A DNA stretch of 64,000 nucleotides from Streptococcus sp. CF8_St5-11 (GTDB taxonomy: Bacteria; Bacillota; Bacilli; Lactobacillales; Streptococcaceae), in the NCBI RefSeq assembly GCF_024295625.1, contig NZ_JANCOJ010000002.1:186001-250000 (forward strand). The letters run 5' to 3'. The position numbers and the translations under genes were made by a program. Within the stretch, counting starts at the first letter, position 1, and every line of letters begins with the position of its first letter. Under the pieces are notes generated by a model. The model was not told the origin of the DNA. It ran no database searches and saw only the letters and a list, made by a program, of their open reading frames with translations. Below are positions 36,323-48,172 of the stretch, piece by piece.

Positions 36323-38230
36323 ATGGATAGAAGCACAGATTTATGGACATTTGGAAGAGGGGATAATTTCCATCTTCAAGAGTACTTAGGAGCTCACAAG
36401 GAAACAAGAGGAGAACAAGAAGGTTTTACCTTCCGTGTTTGGGCTCCCAATGCTCAGGCTGTGGATCTGATTGGTGATTTCACTGATTGGGAAGACCGTA
36501 AAATTCCAATGGTTCGTAATGAAGGAGGCGTCTGGGAAGTCTTCTGTTCCGATGCAAAAGAGGGAGATATTTACAAGTATTTGGTGACTCGACAAAATGG
36601 TCATCAGGTGCAAAAAATCGATCCTCTAGCGTTATGGATGGAAAAGAGACCCAATACAGGATCTATTATTAAGACCATTCCAGAGAAAAACTGGAAAGAT
36701 GGTCTTTGGAGAGCACGCCGCAAAAAACTTGGTTTTAAGGAACGACCTGTTAATATTTATGAGGTTCACGCAGGATCGTGGAAACGTAATGAGGATCACA
36801 GTTCCTATACCTTCAAACAACTAAAAGAAGAATTGATTCCGTATTTAGTGGAGATGAACTACACCCACGTGGAATTTATGCCAGTGATGGCCCATCCATT
36901 GGGCTTGAGTTGGGGCTATCAGCTCATGGGATATTTTGCACTTGAGCAGACTTATGGTAGTCCAGAAGAGTTTCAAGACTTCGTGGAAGAATGCCACCTC
37001 AACAATATCGGAGTGATCGTGGATTGGGTACCAGGACATTTCATTATCAATGATGATGCCTTGGCGTATTATGATGGAACACCAACCTTTGAATACCAGG
37101 ATGAACATCGTGCCCATAACTACGGATGGGGAGCTTTGAACTTCGACTTAGGAAAGAATCAAGTCCAGTCATTCTTGATTTCTAGTTTGAAGTTTTGGAT
37201 TGATACCTATCATTTAGATGGGATTCGGGTCGATGCTGTGAGCAATATGCTCTATCTGGACTACGATAGTGGTCCATGGACACCAAATATTGATGGTGGA
37301 AACCTCAACTACGAAGGCGTTCATTTCCTTAGACGGTTGAATGCGATTATCAAGAACGAACACCCAGATGTCATGATGATTGCAGAAGAAAGTTCTGCTG
37401 GTCAAAAGATCACGGGTTCTGAAGAAGAAGGTGGACTTGGCTTTGACTATAAATGGAATATGGGTTGGATGAATGATATCCTTCGATTCTACGAAGAAGA
37501 TCCCATCTACCGGAAATTTGACTTTAACCTGGTAACCTTTAGTTTCATGTATGCATTTTCTGAAAACTTCTTACTACCATTCTCACACGATGAAGTGGTG
37601 CATGGTAAGAAGAGTTTGATGCATAAGATGTGGGGAGATCGTTACAATCAATTTGCTGGACTCCGTAACCTCTTGACCTATCAGATTTGCCATCCAGGTA
37701 AGAAATTACTCTTTATGGGTTCAGAATTTGGTCAATTTTTAGAATGGAAGTCAGAAGAGCAACTGGAATGGGGCAATCTAGAGGATGAAATGAATGCGAA
37801 GATGCGTCGTTTCACTTCTCAGCTCAATCATTTCTACAAAGAACACAAGGAATTGTGGGAGATTGATGATAGCTTTGATGGCTTAGAGATTATTGATGCA
37901 GATAACCGGGATCAGAGCGTCTTGTCTATGATCCGGAAAAATCGTAAAGGCGATCTTTTGGTGTGCGTCTTCAATATGGCACCAGTGGAACGCAAGGACT
38001 TTACGATTGGTGTGCCTGTATCAGCGGTCTATGAAGAAATTTGGAATACAGAATTAGAAGAATGGGGAGGTGTCTGGAAAGAGCACAATCCGACAGTTCA
38101 GTCTCAAGATGGACTGTGGAAGGATTATGAACAAACTTTGACCTTTACTTTGCCGGCTTTAGGGGCTAGCATTTGGAAGGTGAAACGGAAGGTTCGCAAA
38201 ACGAAATCTAAAACATCAGATAAAAAATGA
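36323..38230 (+). CDS. glgB: 1,4-alpha-glucan branching enzyme
   Basis: A 635-residue GH13 enzyme that makes alpha-1,6 branches in glycogen. An N-terminal carbohydrate-binding domain (about residues 30-115, [17 protein letters not shown]) precedes the catalytic barrel. The barrel shows [12 protein letters not shown] (nucleophile aspartate, near 301), MIAEESS (acid/base glutamate, near 353) and FSHDEVVHG (near 420). The C-terminal beta-domain and a basic tail finish the protein. It is the first gene of glgBCDA. Confidence 0.97.
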   Translation: MDRSTDLWTFGRGDNFHLQEYLGAHKETRGEQEGFTFRVWAPNAQAVDLIGDFTDWEDRKIPMVRNEGGVWEVFCSDAKEGDIYKYLVTRQNGHQVQKIDPLALWMEKRPNTGSIIKTIPEKNWKDGLWRARRKKLGFKERPVNIYEVHAGSWKRNEDHSSYTFKQLKEELIPYLVEMNYTHVEFMPVMAHPLGLSWGYQLMGYFALEQTYGSPEEFQDFVEECHLNNIGVIVDWVPGHFIINDDALAYYDGTPTFEYQDEHRAHNYGWGALNFDLGKNQVQSFLISSLKFWIDTYHLDGIRVDAVSNMLYLDYDSGPWTPNIDGGNLNYEGVHFLRRLNAIIKNEHPDVMMIAEESSAGQKITGSEEEGGLGFDYKWNMGWMNDILRFYEEDPIYRKFDFNLVTFSFMYAFSENFLLPFSHDEVVHGKKSLMHKMWGDRYNQFAGLRNLLTYQICHPGKKLLFMGSEFGQFLEWKSEEQLEWGNLEDEMNAKMRRFTSQLNHFYKEHKELWEIDDSFDGLEIIDADNRDQSVLSMIRKNRKGDLLVCVFNMAPVERKDFTIGVPVSAVYEEIWNTELEEWGGVWKEHNPTVQSQDGLWKDYEQTLTFTLPALGASIWKVKRKVRKTKSKTSDKK

Positions 38231-38280
38231 TGATCGGTTGACTCTAAGGGAGTCCAAGCTTTAAAAAGAGGAAGTAGTCA

Positions 38281-39423
38281 ATGAAGAATGAAATGCTCGC
38301 TTTAATTCTTGCCGGTGGGCAAGGAACACGTCTTGGAAAATTAACCAAAAACATCGCGAAACCTGCGGTTCAATTTGGTGGGCGCTATCGGATTATCGAT
38401 TTTGCTCTCTCAAACTGTGCCAACTCAGGAATTCACAATGTTGGTGTGATTACACAGTACCAACCCCTTGCACTTAACAGCCATATTGGAAATGGTTCCA
38501 GCTGGGGCTTGGATGGAATCAATACAGGTGTGTCTATTCTCCAACCTTATTCAGCTAGTGAAGGAAATCGGTGGTTCGAAGGAACTAGTCATGCGATTCT
38601 TCAAAACATCGACTATATCGATAGCATCAATCCGGAATATGTCTTGATTCTATCTGGGGACCACATCTACAAGATGGATTACGATGACATGCTTCAAGCG
38701 CACAAGGATAATAACGCAAGCTTGACTGTTGCCGTCCTAGATGTCCCTTTGAAGGAAGCAAGCCGTTTTGGAATCATGAATACAGATGCCAATAATCGGA
38801 TTGTCGAATTTGAAGAAAAACCAGCTGAACCAAAATCTACCAAGGCTTCCATGGGAATTTACATCTTTGACTGGGCTCGTCTGCGCAATATGTTGGTTGC
38901 TGCTGAAAAGAGTGATATCGATATGTCAGACTTCGGTAAAAATGTCATTCCAACGTATCTAGAATCAGGCGAAAGTGTTTATGCTTATGAATTCAATGGT
39001 TATTGGAAAGACGTTGGTACGATTGAGTCTCTTTGGGAAGCCAATATGGAATATATCGATCCAAATAATGCCTTGGATAGTCGCGATCGTCACTGGAAAA
39101 TCTATTCACGCAACCTCATTTCTCCACCGAACTTCTTTGGGGAAAATGGCCACATCGAAGATTCTCTTGTCGTCGATGGTTGTTCGGTAGACGGTACAGT
39201 CAAACACTCCATCTTATCAACAGAAGCTCAAGTTCGTGAAGGAGCAGTTGTCGAAGATGCTGTCGTGATGAGCAATGCCATTATCGGTAAAGGAGCTGTT
39301 GTGAAACGCGCGATTATTGGAGAAGGCGCAGTCATTGCAGAAGGTGTCGTGATTGATGGAACAGAGGAAGTACAAGTTGTCGGTTACAATGAAAAAGTGG
39401 GGGTAGCAACAGATGAAGATTGA
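38281..39423 (+). CDS. glgC: Glucose-1-phosphate adenylyltransferase, catalytic subunit
   Basis: Makes ADP-glucose from ATP and glucose 1-phosphate, the committed step of glycogen synthesis. The 380-residue protein keeps the nucleotidyltransferase loop GGGQGTRL-type motif ([12 protein letters not shown] near residue 12), the [19 protein letters not shown] stretch, and the [11 protein letters not shown] aspartate region near 120. The C-terminal left-handed beta-helix has hexapeptide-like repeats. It overlaps glgD by 11 bases and is expected to form a mixed tetramer with GlgD. Confidence 0.97.
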   Translation: MKNEMLALILAGGQGTRLGKLTKNIAKPAVQFGGRYRIIDFALSNCANSGIHNVGVITQYQPLALNSHIGNGSSWGLDGINTGVSILQPYSASEGNRWFEGTSHAILQNIDYIDSINPEYVLILSGDHIYKMDYDDMLQAHKDNNASLTVAVLDVPLKEASRFGIMNTDANNRIVEFEEKPAEPKSTKASMGIYIFDWARLRNMLVAAEKSDIDMSDFGKNVIPTYLESGESVYAYEFNGYWKDVGTIESLWEANMEYIDPNNALDSRDRHWKIYSRNLISPPNFFGENGHIEDSLVVDGCSVDGTVKHSILSTEAQVREGAVVEDAVVMSNAIIGKGAVVKRAIIGEGAVIAEGVVIDGTEEVQVVGYNEKVGVATDED

Positions 39424-40549
39424 TAAATATTCAGCCATTTTAGGAAATACAGTTGGGTATCATGATATGTCCACTTTGACCAGCCATCGTCCGGTAGCCT
39501 CCCTACCGTTTGATGGGAAATACCGCTTGATTGACTTCCCATTGTCTAGCCTTGCGAATGCTGGTATTCGTAGTGTTTTTGGGATTTTCCAACAAGAAAA
39601 TATTAGTTCGGTCTTTGACCATATTCGTTCAGGTCGTGAGTGGGGCTTGTCTACTTTATTGAGCCACTATTACCTCGGAATCTATAATACTCCAGTTGAA
39701 AATACAACGGTAGGGCCAGAATACTACCAACAATTATTGACCTATTTGAAACGGTCTGGTTCCAACCAAACAGTTGCTTTAAACTGTGATGTTTTGATGA
39801 ATATTGACCTCAATCAAGTTTTCCACTTGCATAATAGCGTTGACCGTCCGATTACAGTTGTTTACAAAAAGTTGCATCTTCAAAATATCTCTGAAGTCAA
39901 TGCTGTCTTGAAAATTGATGAAACAGACCATGTTACAGAGCAAAGACTTTTTGATGGCAAGGATCCTGACGAAGTCTACAACATGTCAACAGATGTCTTT
40001 ATTGTGGACACTCCTTGGTTGATTGAAAAAATTGAAGAAGAAGCCAAGAAAGAATACCCACAAAAATTGCGCTATATCTTGCGTGATTTGGCGGTGGAAT
40101 ACAATGCTTTTGCCTTTGAATATACAGGTTACTTAGCCAATATTCATTCAGTTGAATCATACTACCATGCAAACTTGGATATGTTGGAAAACCAAAAATT
40201 CATGAAGCTCTTTTCACCAAACCAAAAGGTGTATACGAAAGTGAAGAATGAAGAACCAACGTATTATTCCAAGACTTCACATATTAAAACGTCTCAATTT
40301 GCTTCGGGTAGTATTGTAGAAGGAACCGTTGAACGTTCCATTGTTTCACGTCGGGTACGCCTTTATGAAGGTTCAGAAGTACGCAGTAGCCTTCTCTTCC
40401 CTGGTGTTGTGATTCATGAAAATGCAATCGTCGAACATGCCATTCTGGATAAGGGTGTTGAAGTGGCTGCTGGTGTGACGATTCGTGGGACAGAAGAAGC
40501 ACCTGTCGTGGTTAAAAAAGGAACGATTGTTACAGAGGATATTGTCTAA
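39413..40549 (+). CDS. glgD: GlgD, regulatory subunit of glucose-1-phosphate adenylyltransferase
   Basis: A 378-residue GlgC paralogue. The N-terminal nucleotide loop is lost: the position of GGQGTRL reads [13 protein letters not shown]. This is the usual sign that GlgD is not catalytic and instead stimulates GlgC. The [18 protein letters not shown] stretch and the C-terminal beta-helix are kept. Its start lies inside the end of glgC and its stop overlaps the glgA start (TAATG), so all three are translationally coupled. Confidence 0.96.
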   Translation: MKIDKYSAILGNTVGYHDMSTLTSHRPVASLPFDGKYRLIDFPLSSLANAGIRSVFGIFQQENISSVFDHIRSGREWGLSTLLSHYYLGIYNTPVENTTVGPEYYQQLLTYLKRSGSNQTVALNCDVLMNIDLNQVFHLHNSVDRPITVVYKKLHLQNISEVNAVLKIDETDHVTEQRLFDGKDPDEVYNMSTDVFIVDTPWLIEKIEEEAKKEYPQKLRYILRDLAVEYNAFAFEYTGYLANIHSVESYYHANLDMLENQKFMKLFSPNQKVYTKVKNEEPTYYSKTSHIKTSQFASGSIVEGTVERSIVSRRVRLYEGSEVRSSLLFPGVVIHENAIVEHAILDKGVEVAAGVTIRGTEEAPVVVKKGTIVTEDIV

Positions 40550-41976
40550 TGAAACTATTATTTGTTGCAGCTGAAGGAGCACCGTTTTCTAAAACAGGTG
40601 GTTTGGGAGACGTTATTGGCGCTCTTCCTAAATCCTTAGCGAAAAGTGGTCATGATGTGCGCGTGATCCTCCCTTACTATGATATGGTAGAGGCTAAGTT
40701 TGGAGATCAAATCGAAGATGTCTTGCATTTTGAGACCAAGGTTGGCTGGAGAAGTCAATATGTTGGTGTGAAACGCATTGTGCGCGATGGAGTCACCTTT
40801 TACTTTATTGATAACCAACATTATTTCTTTAGAGGTCATGTGTATGGTGACTTCGATGATGGCGAACGCTTTGCCTTCTTCCAGCTCGCGGCCTTAGAAA
40901 CGATGGAACGAGTTGACTTCATTCCAGATGTTCTTCATGCCCATGATTACCATACGGCGATGATTCCTTTCTTGCTGAAGGAAAAATACCGTTGGATTCA
41001 AGCTTATCATGGAATTAAGACAGTATTGACCATCCATAATTTGGAATTCCAAGGTCAGTTCGACCCAGGAATGTTGTGGGATCTTTTCGGAGTTGGATTT
41101 GAACGCTATGCAGATGGAACACTTCGATGGAATGATTGCCTGAACTGGATGAAAGCCGGCATTCTATATGCTGACCGTGTGACAACTGTTTCTCCTAGCT
41201 ATGCGCATGAGATTATGACTGCTGAATATGGTTGTGGCTTGGATCAGATCCTTCGGATGGAGTCTGGCAAGGTGACCGGAATTGTTAACGGGATTGATGC
41301 AGATCTGTATAATCCTGAAACGGATCCACTCTTGACGTATCACTTCAGTCTCTCAGATCTTTCAGGTAAAGCAGCTAGTAAACGAGCTCTTCAAGAACGT
41401 GTCGGTCTACCTGTTCGCGATGATGTTCCTTTGTTTGGGATCGTCTCTCGTTTGACACGTCAAAAAGGCTTTGACGTGGTGGTAGAAGAGTTGCATCAAC
41501 TCTTGCAAAAGGATATTCAGATTGTCTTGCTCGGTACAGGAGATCCTGGATTTGAAAATGCCTTTGCTTGGTTTGGTCAAGCCTACCCAGATAAACTTTC
41601 AGCGAATATCACATTTGATGTCCAATTGGCCCAAGAAATCTATGCAGCGTCGGATGTCTTCTTGATGCCAAGCCGTTTTGAACCGTGTGGTCTTTCTCAA
41701 ATGATGGCCATGCGTTATGGAACCCTTCCTTTAGTGCATGAAGTCGGCGGACTTCGAGATACGGTCCAACCGTATAATGCTGTTGATGGAAGTGGAACAG
41801 GCTTTAGTTTCAATAATTTGTCTGGCTATTGGTTTAACTGGGCAGTTGATGAAGCCTTGGCTGTCTACTACAATGACAAACAGGCTTGGTATGGTCTCCA
41901 AGAGCAAGCTATGACGCGTGACTTCTCATGGGATACGGCTAGTCAACGATACAATGATTTGTACCAATCCTTATAA
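40549..41976 (+). CDS. glgA: Glycogen synthase (ADP-glucose type)
   Basis: A 475-residue GT5 glycosyltransferase that extends the glucan chain from ADP-glucose. The N-terminal KTGGLGDV motif (residues 15-22) binds ADP-glucose. Further landmarks are the [13 protein letters not shown] stretch near 161, [14 protein letters not shown] near 297, and the retaining-transferase EPCGLSQM motif near 380. It is the last gene of the operon. No glycogen phosphorylase follows, although one often does in relatives. Confidence 0.97.
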   Translation: MKLLFVAAEGAPFSKTGGLGDVIGALPKSLAKSGHDVRVILPYYDMVEAKFGDQIEDVLHFETKVGWRSQYVGVKRIVRDGVTFYFIDNQHYFFRGHVYGDFDDGERFAFFQLAALETMERVDFIPDVLHAHDYHTAMIPFLLKEKYRWIQAYHGIKTVLTIHNLEFQGQFDPGMLWDLFGVGFERYADGTLRWNDCLNWMKAGILYADRVTTVSPSYAHEIMTAEYGCGLDQILRMESGKVTGIVNGIDADLYNPETDPLLTYHFSLSDLSGKAASKRALQERVGLPVRDDVPLFGIVSRLTRQKGFDVVVEELHQLLQKDIQIVLLGTGDPGFENAFAWFGQAYPDKLSANITFDVQLAQEIYAASDVFLMPSRFEPCGLSQMMAMRYGTLPLVHEVGGLRDTVQPYNAVDGSGTGFSFNNLSGYWFNWAVDEALAVYYNDKQAWYGLQEQAMTRDFSWDTASQRYNDLYQSL

Positions 41977-41991
41977 ATAGATCTATAATAC

Positions 41992-42016
41992 AAACGCCTT
42001 TCGAGGCGTTTTTTGT
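41992..42016 (+). terminator. Intrinsic terminator after glgA
   Basis: AACGCCT pairs with AGGCGTT around TTCG, followed by a T-run. Confidence 0.92.
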
Positions 42017-42067
42017 GTTGCTTTCTTCCTATAAAGAAAACGGTTTATTTTTTTGAGTTTTAGAGCT

Positions 42068-42076
42068 TGCTAAAAT
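42068..42076 (+). promoter_or_regulatory. Extended -10 promoter of the M26 protease gene
   Basis: TGC followed by TAAAAT (42071-42076). The start codon is 134 bases downstream, so a long leader is predicted. The leader has no structure that I can name. Confidence 0.45.
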
Positions 42077-42209
42077 AGAAGAAAAAAGATAAGATAGGTA
42101 AAGGTAAAAAATCCCGGGAAGGTTCTTATTTCTGGAAAGGATCCCATCCTCTCTAAAAATAATCAGGTCCCTGCTCGAGGGTTAAATATTACTATATAGG
42201 AATTTTAGG

Positions 42210-45200
42210 ATGAAAAAAGCGAAACAAACGTTTGAAAAAATGACCAAATATTCGATTCGGAAATTAACTGTCGGTGTTGGTCCGGTGGCCATTGGAGCCT
42301 TTTTATTAGGAGGAAGCTTGTTAGGAGCTCGTCCTGTCAAAGCAGATCAGATGACTCTACCTGCTCATGTTCACTTAGGATATGTGACAGAAGAAGAGCT
42401 GACTGCTGAAGAAAAAGCACAGGTGATTCATGCAATCCCTGAAGAGTATCAAAATGAAGATACTTTCTATCTCGTCTATAAGAAGAAGGAAGCAATTCAG
42501 TCGGTTCTTCCTCAAACAGGAAGTCAGGAAGTCGCCCTTTTTGGGCTAAGTCTAGCCACAGCTTCCTTTGCGGTCCTCTTACTCTCTAAAAAGCACCGGA
42601 AGAAGGTCATGGGCGTCCTTTTGATTGGAGCCATGGGACAAAGTCTTCTACTTCCAGTTGAAGTCGCAGCCCTACAAAATCAAGTTTTGCGCGCCTATAA
42701 TCAGGATCTTGCGATCGCATCGAGCAAAGATCTTGCAAATGGCGTGATTCAAATTGACGGTTATGACTATATTGGTTATCTGCGCTACCCGTCAGTCCAA
42801 AAGACGAGCTTACGAGAGCCAAAGGCTATGCAGGAAACGAAACCTTCTGTAGAAGGAACGATCAAAACAAGTACAGGTATTCCACAAGTGGAAGCACAAG
42901 CTCGTGTGACCCCAGAAGTCTCTCCAGCCTTTCCTCAAGTTGAAAAACCAAGCCTGGAAGTCTCTACTGAGCCTGTGCCATTTGAAACTGTCAAACAAGC
43001 TGATCCTACATTACCTAAAGGGCAAACCAAGGTGCTGACTGCTGGTCAAAATGGGGAGCGGACCCTATTGACAGAAGTGAGTGTGGTAGATGGACAAGAA
43101 GTTCGCAGAGTCGTTGAAAGCAAGGTCACTAAAGAACCAGTTTCACAAATTCTTGCTGTTGGGACAAAAGAAGATGCCCAACCAACCCCTCAACCCAATC
43201 CTTCTCCAGTTGTAACGGCTAAGGGGACACAAGAAGAAGGTCATGTCGGTGAAGCTCCTGTTCAACCGGAGAAGCCAACCTATACAGGTGTGGTGGAAGA
43301 TAAAGGAACACAGGAAGAAGGCCATATCGGCGAAGCTCCTGTTCAACCAGAGAACCCAGCCTATACAGGTGTGGTGGAAGCTAAGGGAACACAGGAAGAA
43401 GGCCATGTCGGCGAAGCTCCTGTTCAACCGGAGAACCCAACCTATACAGGTGTAGTAGAATCCAAGGGAACACAGGAAGAAGGCCATGTCGGCGAAGCCC
43501 CTGTTCAACCAGAGAACCCTACTTATACAGGTGTGGTGGAAGCTAAGGGAACACAGGAAGAAGGTCATGTCGGTGAAGCTCCTGTTCAACCGGAGAATCC
43601 AACCTATCAAGTTACGGAAGGGACGGTAACAGAGACAGAAACGGTAATCCTTCCATATGAAACAGAGTATGTAACGGATGCCAATCGTTACACCGATGAA
43701 GAAAGCCTTCTTCAGAAAGGCGAGGCTGGTAGTCAGGAGATTCGTCGTGTTTATAAGACGGTCAATGGTGAGAAGATTGGCGAGCCCGTGAGCACGACAA
43801 CTGAAACGGTAAAAGCTCCTGTGACAGAAAAAATTAGTCGTGGGAGTAAGGCGATTGAAGGCCAAACAGAGGAAGTTGCTTTTGAAGAAATTCCATTTAA
43901 GACGGTAACCGAACAAGATGCCACCTTGCTAAAAGGAACCGAAAGGGTTTCTCAAGTCGGTAAAAATGGGAAGAAAAAAATCACCAAGGTCTATAAGACC
44001 ATTAAAGGTGTCAAAACAACGGATGCTCCTACAATTTCTGAAGAAGTACTAGAACAAGCCCAAGATCAGATCATTCAACAAGGGACCAAAGAACTTGAAA
44101 AGCCTACCTTAACTTTGACCCAGGTCGATAAGGAAGAATTGAAGCGCAGTGCTAAAGCTACCTATCATTTGGATAAACCAGACGGTGTGACCATCAAGTC
44201 CATCCAGGCTGTATTGAAGAAGGGTGATCAAGTGGTGAAAACCCTGACCCTTTCAGAGACGGACTTGGCAGCTGCTTTAGCGGACTTGGACTACTACAAG
44301 GATTATACGCTCGCAACGACCATGGTCTATGACCGTGGAAATGGGGATGAAGAAGAAGTTCTCAAGGAAGAACCACTGAGAATTGATCTTAAAAAAGTTG
44401 AAATCAAAAACATCAAGGAAACCAGTCTGATTAGCGTGGATGACCAAGGTCTTGAGACCGATAGCAGCCTCTTGTCTGAAACACCATCAGATGTGAAGCC
44501 TTACTACTTAAAGGTCACCACCCATGATAATAAGATTACAAAACTAGCCGTTGATAAAATCGAAGAAGTGACGGTAGATGGCGCAACCCTCTACAAAGTA
44601 ACAGCCAAAGCTCCTGATCTCATCCAACGGACTGCGGACAACCAGTTCAGTGAGGACTATGTCCACTATATTGCGAAGCCGAAAGCTCATGAAGGAGATG
44701 TCTACTACAATTTCAACGAACTTGTAAAAGCTATGCAAGCCAATCCGACTGGTATCTTTAAGCTTGGTAGCAGTATGAATGCAAGTAATGTGCAACCAGC
44801 TGGCAAGTCTTATGTAACCAATGCCTTCAAGGGAATATTGGAAAGTACAGAAGGCAATACATTTGCTATCCATAACATTACGAGACCGTTATTTGGTAAC
44901 ATCGAAGGTGGTACTGTTAAGAATCTCTTGCTTGAAAATGTTAACATTGACATGCCTGGATTTGATCGAGTAGCACCGATCGCAGGTGTCATCAAAAATA
45001 ATGCGACTGTCGAAAATGTTAAAGTAACAGGAAGCGTTGTTGGAAACAACGATGTAGCTGGTATTATCAATAAAATTGATGGTAGTGGGAAGGTCAGTAA
45101 TGTTGCCTTCATCGGGAAACTGCACGCTGCTGGCAATAAAGGTGGCTATCTAGCAGGTGTTGTTGGCGAGAACTGGAAAGGTATTGTAGAAAAGGCTTAC

Positions 45201-48164
45201 GTTGATGCTGAAATGACTGGGAACAAAGCCAAAGCGGCAGGTCTCGTCTACTCCTCCCAAAATGGTGGCAATAACCATACAGTAGGTAAAGAAGGGGTCC
45301 TCAGAAACTCCGTTGCTAAAGGTTCGATTGAACTGAAAGAAGCGGTCCAATCTGGTGGCTTACTGGGGACCAACTGGGCCTTGGGTGCCATTGAAGACAA
45401 CATCACCATGATGAAAGTCAAAACAGGTGAGATGGTCTTCGGACACTCGGATATTGACGCAGATGATTACTTTACCTATTCAAGAACCAAGCGCAATTAC
45501 AGTGTGGACGGCGTGAGTGAAGGGAAAAAATCCTTTAACAATTCCCGTAAAATCCCAAGCATCTCGCTGGCAGAAGTTGAGCAGAAAATCGAAGCAATGG
45601 GAATCACTGCTGATAAATATACCAGCAGTAAGCCGATTGAAGATACGCTCAATCACCTTGTTAGCAAAGACGATCAATACAAGGCCATCACTGGTTACGA
45701 TGCGACTCGTGAGCTAGCTTACCGCAATATCGCTAAATTGCAACCTTTCTACAACAAAGAATGGATTGTCGACCAAGGGAATAAACTGGCTGCAACGAGT
45801 CCTCTCTTGACCAAGGAAGTCTTGTCTGTGACCGCTATGAAGGGCAATGATTTTGTTACTGAACTAGCTGATGCTGATCACATCCTGATCCATTATGCCG
45901 ATAAGACAAAAGATATCTTTAGCATTTCACCGAAAGAGTCTAAAGTTAAACAAGTCAAAGAGTACAGTGTGGCGGAGCTCGGTGAAGTGGTCTACACGCC
46001 AAATATGGTGGACAAAGACCGGAGCGATCTCATCAGTGCTATCGTAGGGAAACTAAGTCCAGTAGAATTGCAATCAGATCCAATCTACACCCATCTTGGT
46101 AGAACAGGTCCTAACAAGGTCAATGCTATTAAGAACCTTTACCTTGAAGAAAGCTTCCAAGCAGTCAAGGATAATTTGACTCACTTTGTCAAACAGTTGG
46201 TTGAAAACCAAGACCATCAATTGAACACAGATGAGGCTGCCAAACGGGCCCTTATCAAGAAAGTTGATGACAACAAGGCCGCTGTTCTTCTTGGTTTGTC
46301 TTACCTCAATCGTTACTACGGAGTTAAGTTTGATAACTTCAATATCAAGCAACTCATGTTGTTCAAGCCAGATTTTTATGGGAAGAATGTTGATGTCTTA
46401 GACCGTTTGATTGAAATTGGTTCAAAAGAAGACTACATCAAAGGGACTCGTACCCACGATGCCTTCCGTGAAGTTGTGGCTAAATCGACTCTTTCTGGTA
46501 ACTTAAATGACTTCTTGAAGTACAATATGGAGCTCTTTACAAAAGAGACAGACTTGAACGATTGGTTCATCAAAGCAACCAAAGACAATGTCTATATTGT
46601 GGAGCCTGAGACGACCAATCCAGCATTCGCGTCTGCTAAACACAGAGCCTATGAGGGCTTAAACAATGATGTTCACGGTAAAATGATCTTGCCACTCTTG
46701 AACTTAAAAGATGCCCATATGTTCTTGATTTCAACCTACAATACCATGGCCTATAGTTCCTTCGAGAAATATGGTAAGAACACAGAAGCGGAACGAAATG
46801 CCTTCAAAGCGGAAATCGACAAGGTGGCTAAAGGACAACAGGATTACCTGGATTTCTGGTCACGTCTCGCAACGGATAAGGTTCGCAATCAGCTCCTGAA
46901 GAGCAACAATATGGTGCCGACCCCTGTTCTCGATAACCAAAACTATAAAGGCATTAGCACAGATCGTTATGGACATACAGATAGTGGCAAAGATGTCGCT
47001 CCAATCCGTGAATTGTACGGGCCTACCGATCGTTACCATGCGACAGATTGGCGCATGGGGGCTGTAGCTCGAATTTACGGAAATCCATATAAAGACGACT
47101 CTGTCTTCTTCATGGTGACCGATATGATTAGTGACTTTGGGGTTTCTGCCTTTACCCACGAAACGACGCATGTCAATGACCGTATGGTTTACTTAGGTGG
47201 TTGGAGACACCGCGAAGGAACAGATATTGAAGCCTTTGCCCAAGGAATGCTCCAAACACCATCTGTATCTAATCCAAATGGGGAATACAAAGCCTTAGGT
47301 CTCAACATGGCCTATGAACGTCCTAACGATGGCAACCAATGGTACAATACCAATCCAAACAATCTTCAATCACGTGATGAGATTGATCGCTACATGAAAG
47401 GTTATAACGATACGCTCATGCTTCTGGATTACCTAGAAGGGGAAGCTGTATTGGACAAACATAGTAAGGACTTAAACAATGCTTGGTTCAAGAAGGTTGA
47501 TAAACAATACCGAGGAGCGAACACCAAGAATCAATTCGATAAGGTTCGGGCTTTGAGTGATGAGGAAAAAGCGATTGCTTTAAATACAGTAGATGACCTC
47601 ATCACCAACAATTTCATGACCAACCGTGGTCCTGGAAATGGCGTCTATAATCCATCTGACTTTGGTTCAGCCTATGTGACTGTGCCGATGATGACAGGTA
47701 TCTATGGTGGGAACACCAGTGAAGGGGCTCCTGGAGCCATGTCCTTCAAACACAATACCTTCAGACTCTGGGGTTACTATGGCTATGAAAAAGGATTCCT
47801 GGGTTATGCTTCAAACAAGTATAAACAAGAGTCCAAACAAGCTGGACGTGCCACTCTAGGAGATGACTTCGTCATTCAGAAGATTTCTGATGGAAGATTC
47901 AGTACCCTTGAAGACTGGAAGAAAGCTTACTTCAATGAAGTGGTGACCAGTGCCAAAAATGGAATTCAGGCTATTGACATCGATGGGAAGACCTACAATA
48001 GCTATGAAGGCTTGAAACGTGCATTTGCTGAAGCAGTGGATAAAGATAAGGTTACTCTAAGTAACGGTTCTGTCAAATTTGACAATACGGTTGCACTGAA
48101 AGAAAAAATCTTTAAGAAATTGCTGCAACAAACAGATAGTTTTAAAACGTCTATCTTTAAATAA
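42210..48164 (+). CDS. Surface zinc metalloprotease, M26 family (ZmpB/ZmpC/IgA-protease type)
   Basis: A 1984-residue surface protease. The N-terminus has a YSIRK signal peptide (YSIRK at residues 14-18, cleavage near 45) and then an unusual N-proximal LPQTG at 100-104, followed by two membrane segments (about 107-125 and 133-153). This layout is specific to streptococcal M26 proteases. Next come a G5-like domain (about 255-320), five 27-residue repeats (about 338-468), two more G5 domains (about 470-640), a GLUG-type beta-helix (about 850-1080) and the catalytic domain. HETTH is at 1650-1654 with the third zinc ligand glutamate at 1674. The substrate cannot be assigned: IgA1, mucin and other glycoprotein targets are all known for this family. 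Confidence 0.92.
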   Translation: MKKAKQTFEKMTKYSIRKLTVGVGPVAIGAFLLGGSLLGARPVKADQMTLPAHVHLGYVTEEELTAEEKAQVIHAIPEEYQNEDTFYLVYKKKEAIQSVLPQTGSQEVALFGLSLATASFAVLLLSKKHRKKVMGVLLIGAMGQSLLLPVEVAALQNQVLRAYNQDLAIASSKDLANGVIQIDGYDYIGYLRYPSVQKTSLREPKAMQETKPSVEGTIKTSTGIPQVEAQARVTPEVSPAFPQVEKPSLEVSTEPVPFETVKQADPTLPKGQTKVLTAGQNGERTLLTEVSVVDGQEVRRVVESKVTKEPVSQILAVGTKEDAQPTPQPNPSPVVTAKGTQEEGHVGEAPVQPEKPTYTGVVEDKGTQEEGHIGEAPVQPENPAYTGVVEAKGTQEEGHVGEAPVQPENPTYTGVVESKGTQEEGHVGEAPVQPENPTYTGVVEAKGTQEEGHVGEAPVQPENPTYQVTEGTVTETETVILPYETEYVTDANRYTDEESLLQKGEAGSQEIRRVYKTVNGEKIGEPVSTTTETVKAPVTEKISRGSKAIEGQTEEVAFEEIPFKTVTEQDATLLKGTERVSQVGKNGKKKITKVYKTIKGVKTTDAPTISEEVLEQAQDQIIQQGTKELEKPTLTLTQVDKEELKRSAKATYHLDKPDGVTIKSIQAVLKKGDQVVKTLTLSETDLAAALADLDYYKDYTLATTMVYDRGNGDEEEVLKEEPLRIDLKKVEIKNIKETSLISVDDQGLETDSSLLSETPSDVKPYYLKVTTHDNKITKLAVDKIEEVTVDGATLYKVTAKAPDLIQRTADNQFSEDYVHYIAKPKAHEGDVYYNFNELVKAMQANPTGIFKLGSSMNASNVQPAGKSYVTNAFKGILESTEGNTFAIHNITRPLFGNIEGGTVKNLLLENVNIDMPGFDRVAPIAGVIKNNATVENVKVTGSVVGNNDVAGIINKIDGSGKVSNVAFIGKLHAAGNKGGYLAGVVGENWKGIVEKAYVDAEMTGNKAKAAGLVYSSQNGGNNHTVGKEGVLRNSVAKGSIELKEAVQSGGLLGTNWALGAIEDNITMMKVKTGEMVFGHSDIDADDYFTYSRTKRNYSVDGVSEGKKSFNNSRKIPSISLAEVEQKIEAMGITADKYTSSKPIEDTLNHLVSKDDQYKAITGYDATRELAYRNIAKLQPFYNKEWIVDQGNKLAATSPLLTKEVLSVTAMKGNDFVTELADADHILIHYADKTKDIFSISPKESKVKQVKEYSVAELGEVVYTPNMVDKDRSDLISAIVGKLSPVELQSDPIYTHLGRTGPNKVNAIKNLYLEESFQAVKDNLTHFVKQLVENQDHQLNTDEAAKRALIKKVDDNKAAVLLGLSYLNRYYGVKFDNFNIKQLMLFKPDFYGKNVDVLDRLIEIGSKEDYIKGTRTHDAFREVVAKSTLSGNLNDFLKYNMELFTKETDLNDWFIKATKDNVYIVEPETTNPAFASAKHRAYEGLNNDVHGKMILPLLNLKDAHMFLISTYNTMAYSSFEKYGKNTEAERNAFKAEIDKVAKGQQDYLDFWSRLATDKVRNQLLKSNNMVPTPVLDNQNYKGISTDRYGHTDSGKDVAPIRELYGPTDRYHATDWRMGAVARIYGNPYKDDSVFFMVTDMISDFGVSAFTHETTHVNDRMVYLGGWRHREGTDIEAFAQGMLQTPSVSNPNGEYKALGLNMAYERPNDGNQWYNTNPNNLQSRDEIDRYMKGYNDTLMLLDYLEGEAVLDKHSKDLNNAWFKKVDKQYRGANTKNQFDKVRALSDEEKAIALNTVDDLITNNFMTNRGPGNGVYNPSDFGSAYVTVPMMTGIYGGNTSEGAPGAMSFKHNTFRLWGYYGYEKGFLGYASNKYKQESKQAGRATLGDDFVIQKISDGRFSTLEDWKKAYFNEVVTSAKNGIQAIDIDGKTYNSYEGLKRAFAEAVDKDKVTLSNGSVKFDNTVALKEKIFKKLLQQTDSFKTSIFK
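43221..43613 (+). repeat. Five tandem 81-base repeats in the M26 protease gene
   Basis: Units start at 43221, 43302, 43383, 43464 and 43545. Each encodes KGTQEEGHVGEAPVQPE followed by NPTYTGVVE or close variants; the last is cut short. The near identity predicts copy-number change by slippage or recombination. They form a Pro/Glu-rich stalk in the protein. Confidence 0.95.
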
Positions 48165-48172
48165 TTGAATTC

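Noticed and set aside
43143..43916. Minus-strand open frame of 257 residues opposite the repeat region of the M26 protease
   Set aside because: It mirrors the repeats, is rich in Phe, Cys and Arg without domain logic, and has no ribosome binding site. It is an artefact of codon bias on the coding strand.
42210..48164. Calling the M26 protease an IgA1 protease
   Set aside because: The family assignment is solid, but IgA1, ZmpB and ZmpC types share the visible motifs. I cannot separate them without a phylogeny.
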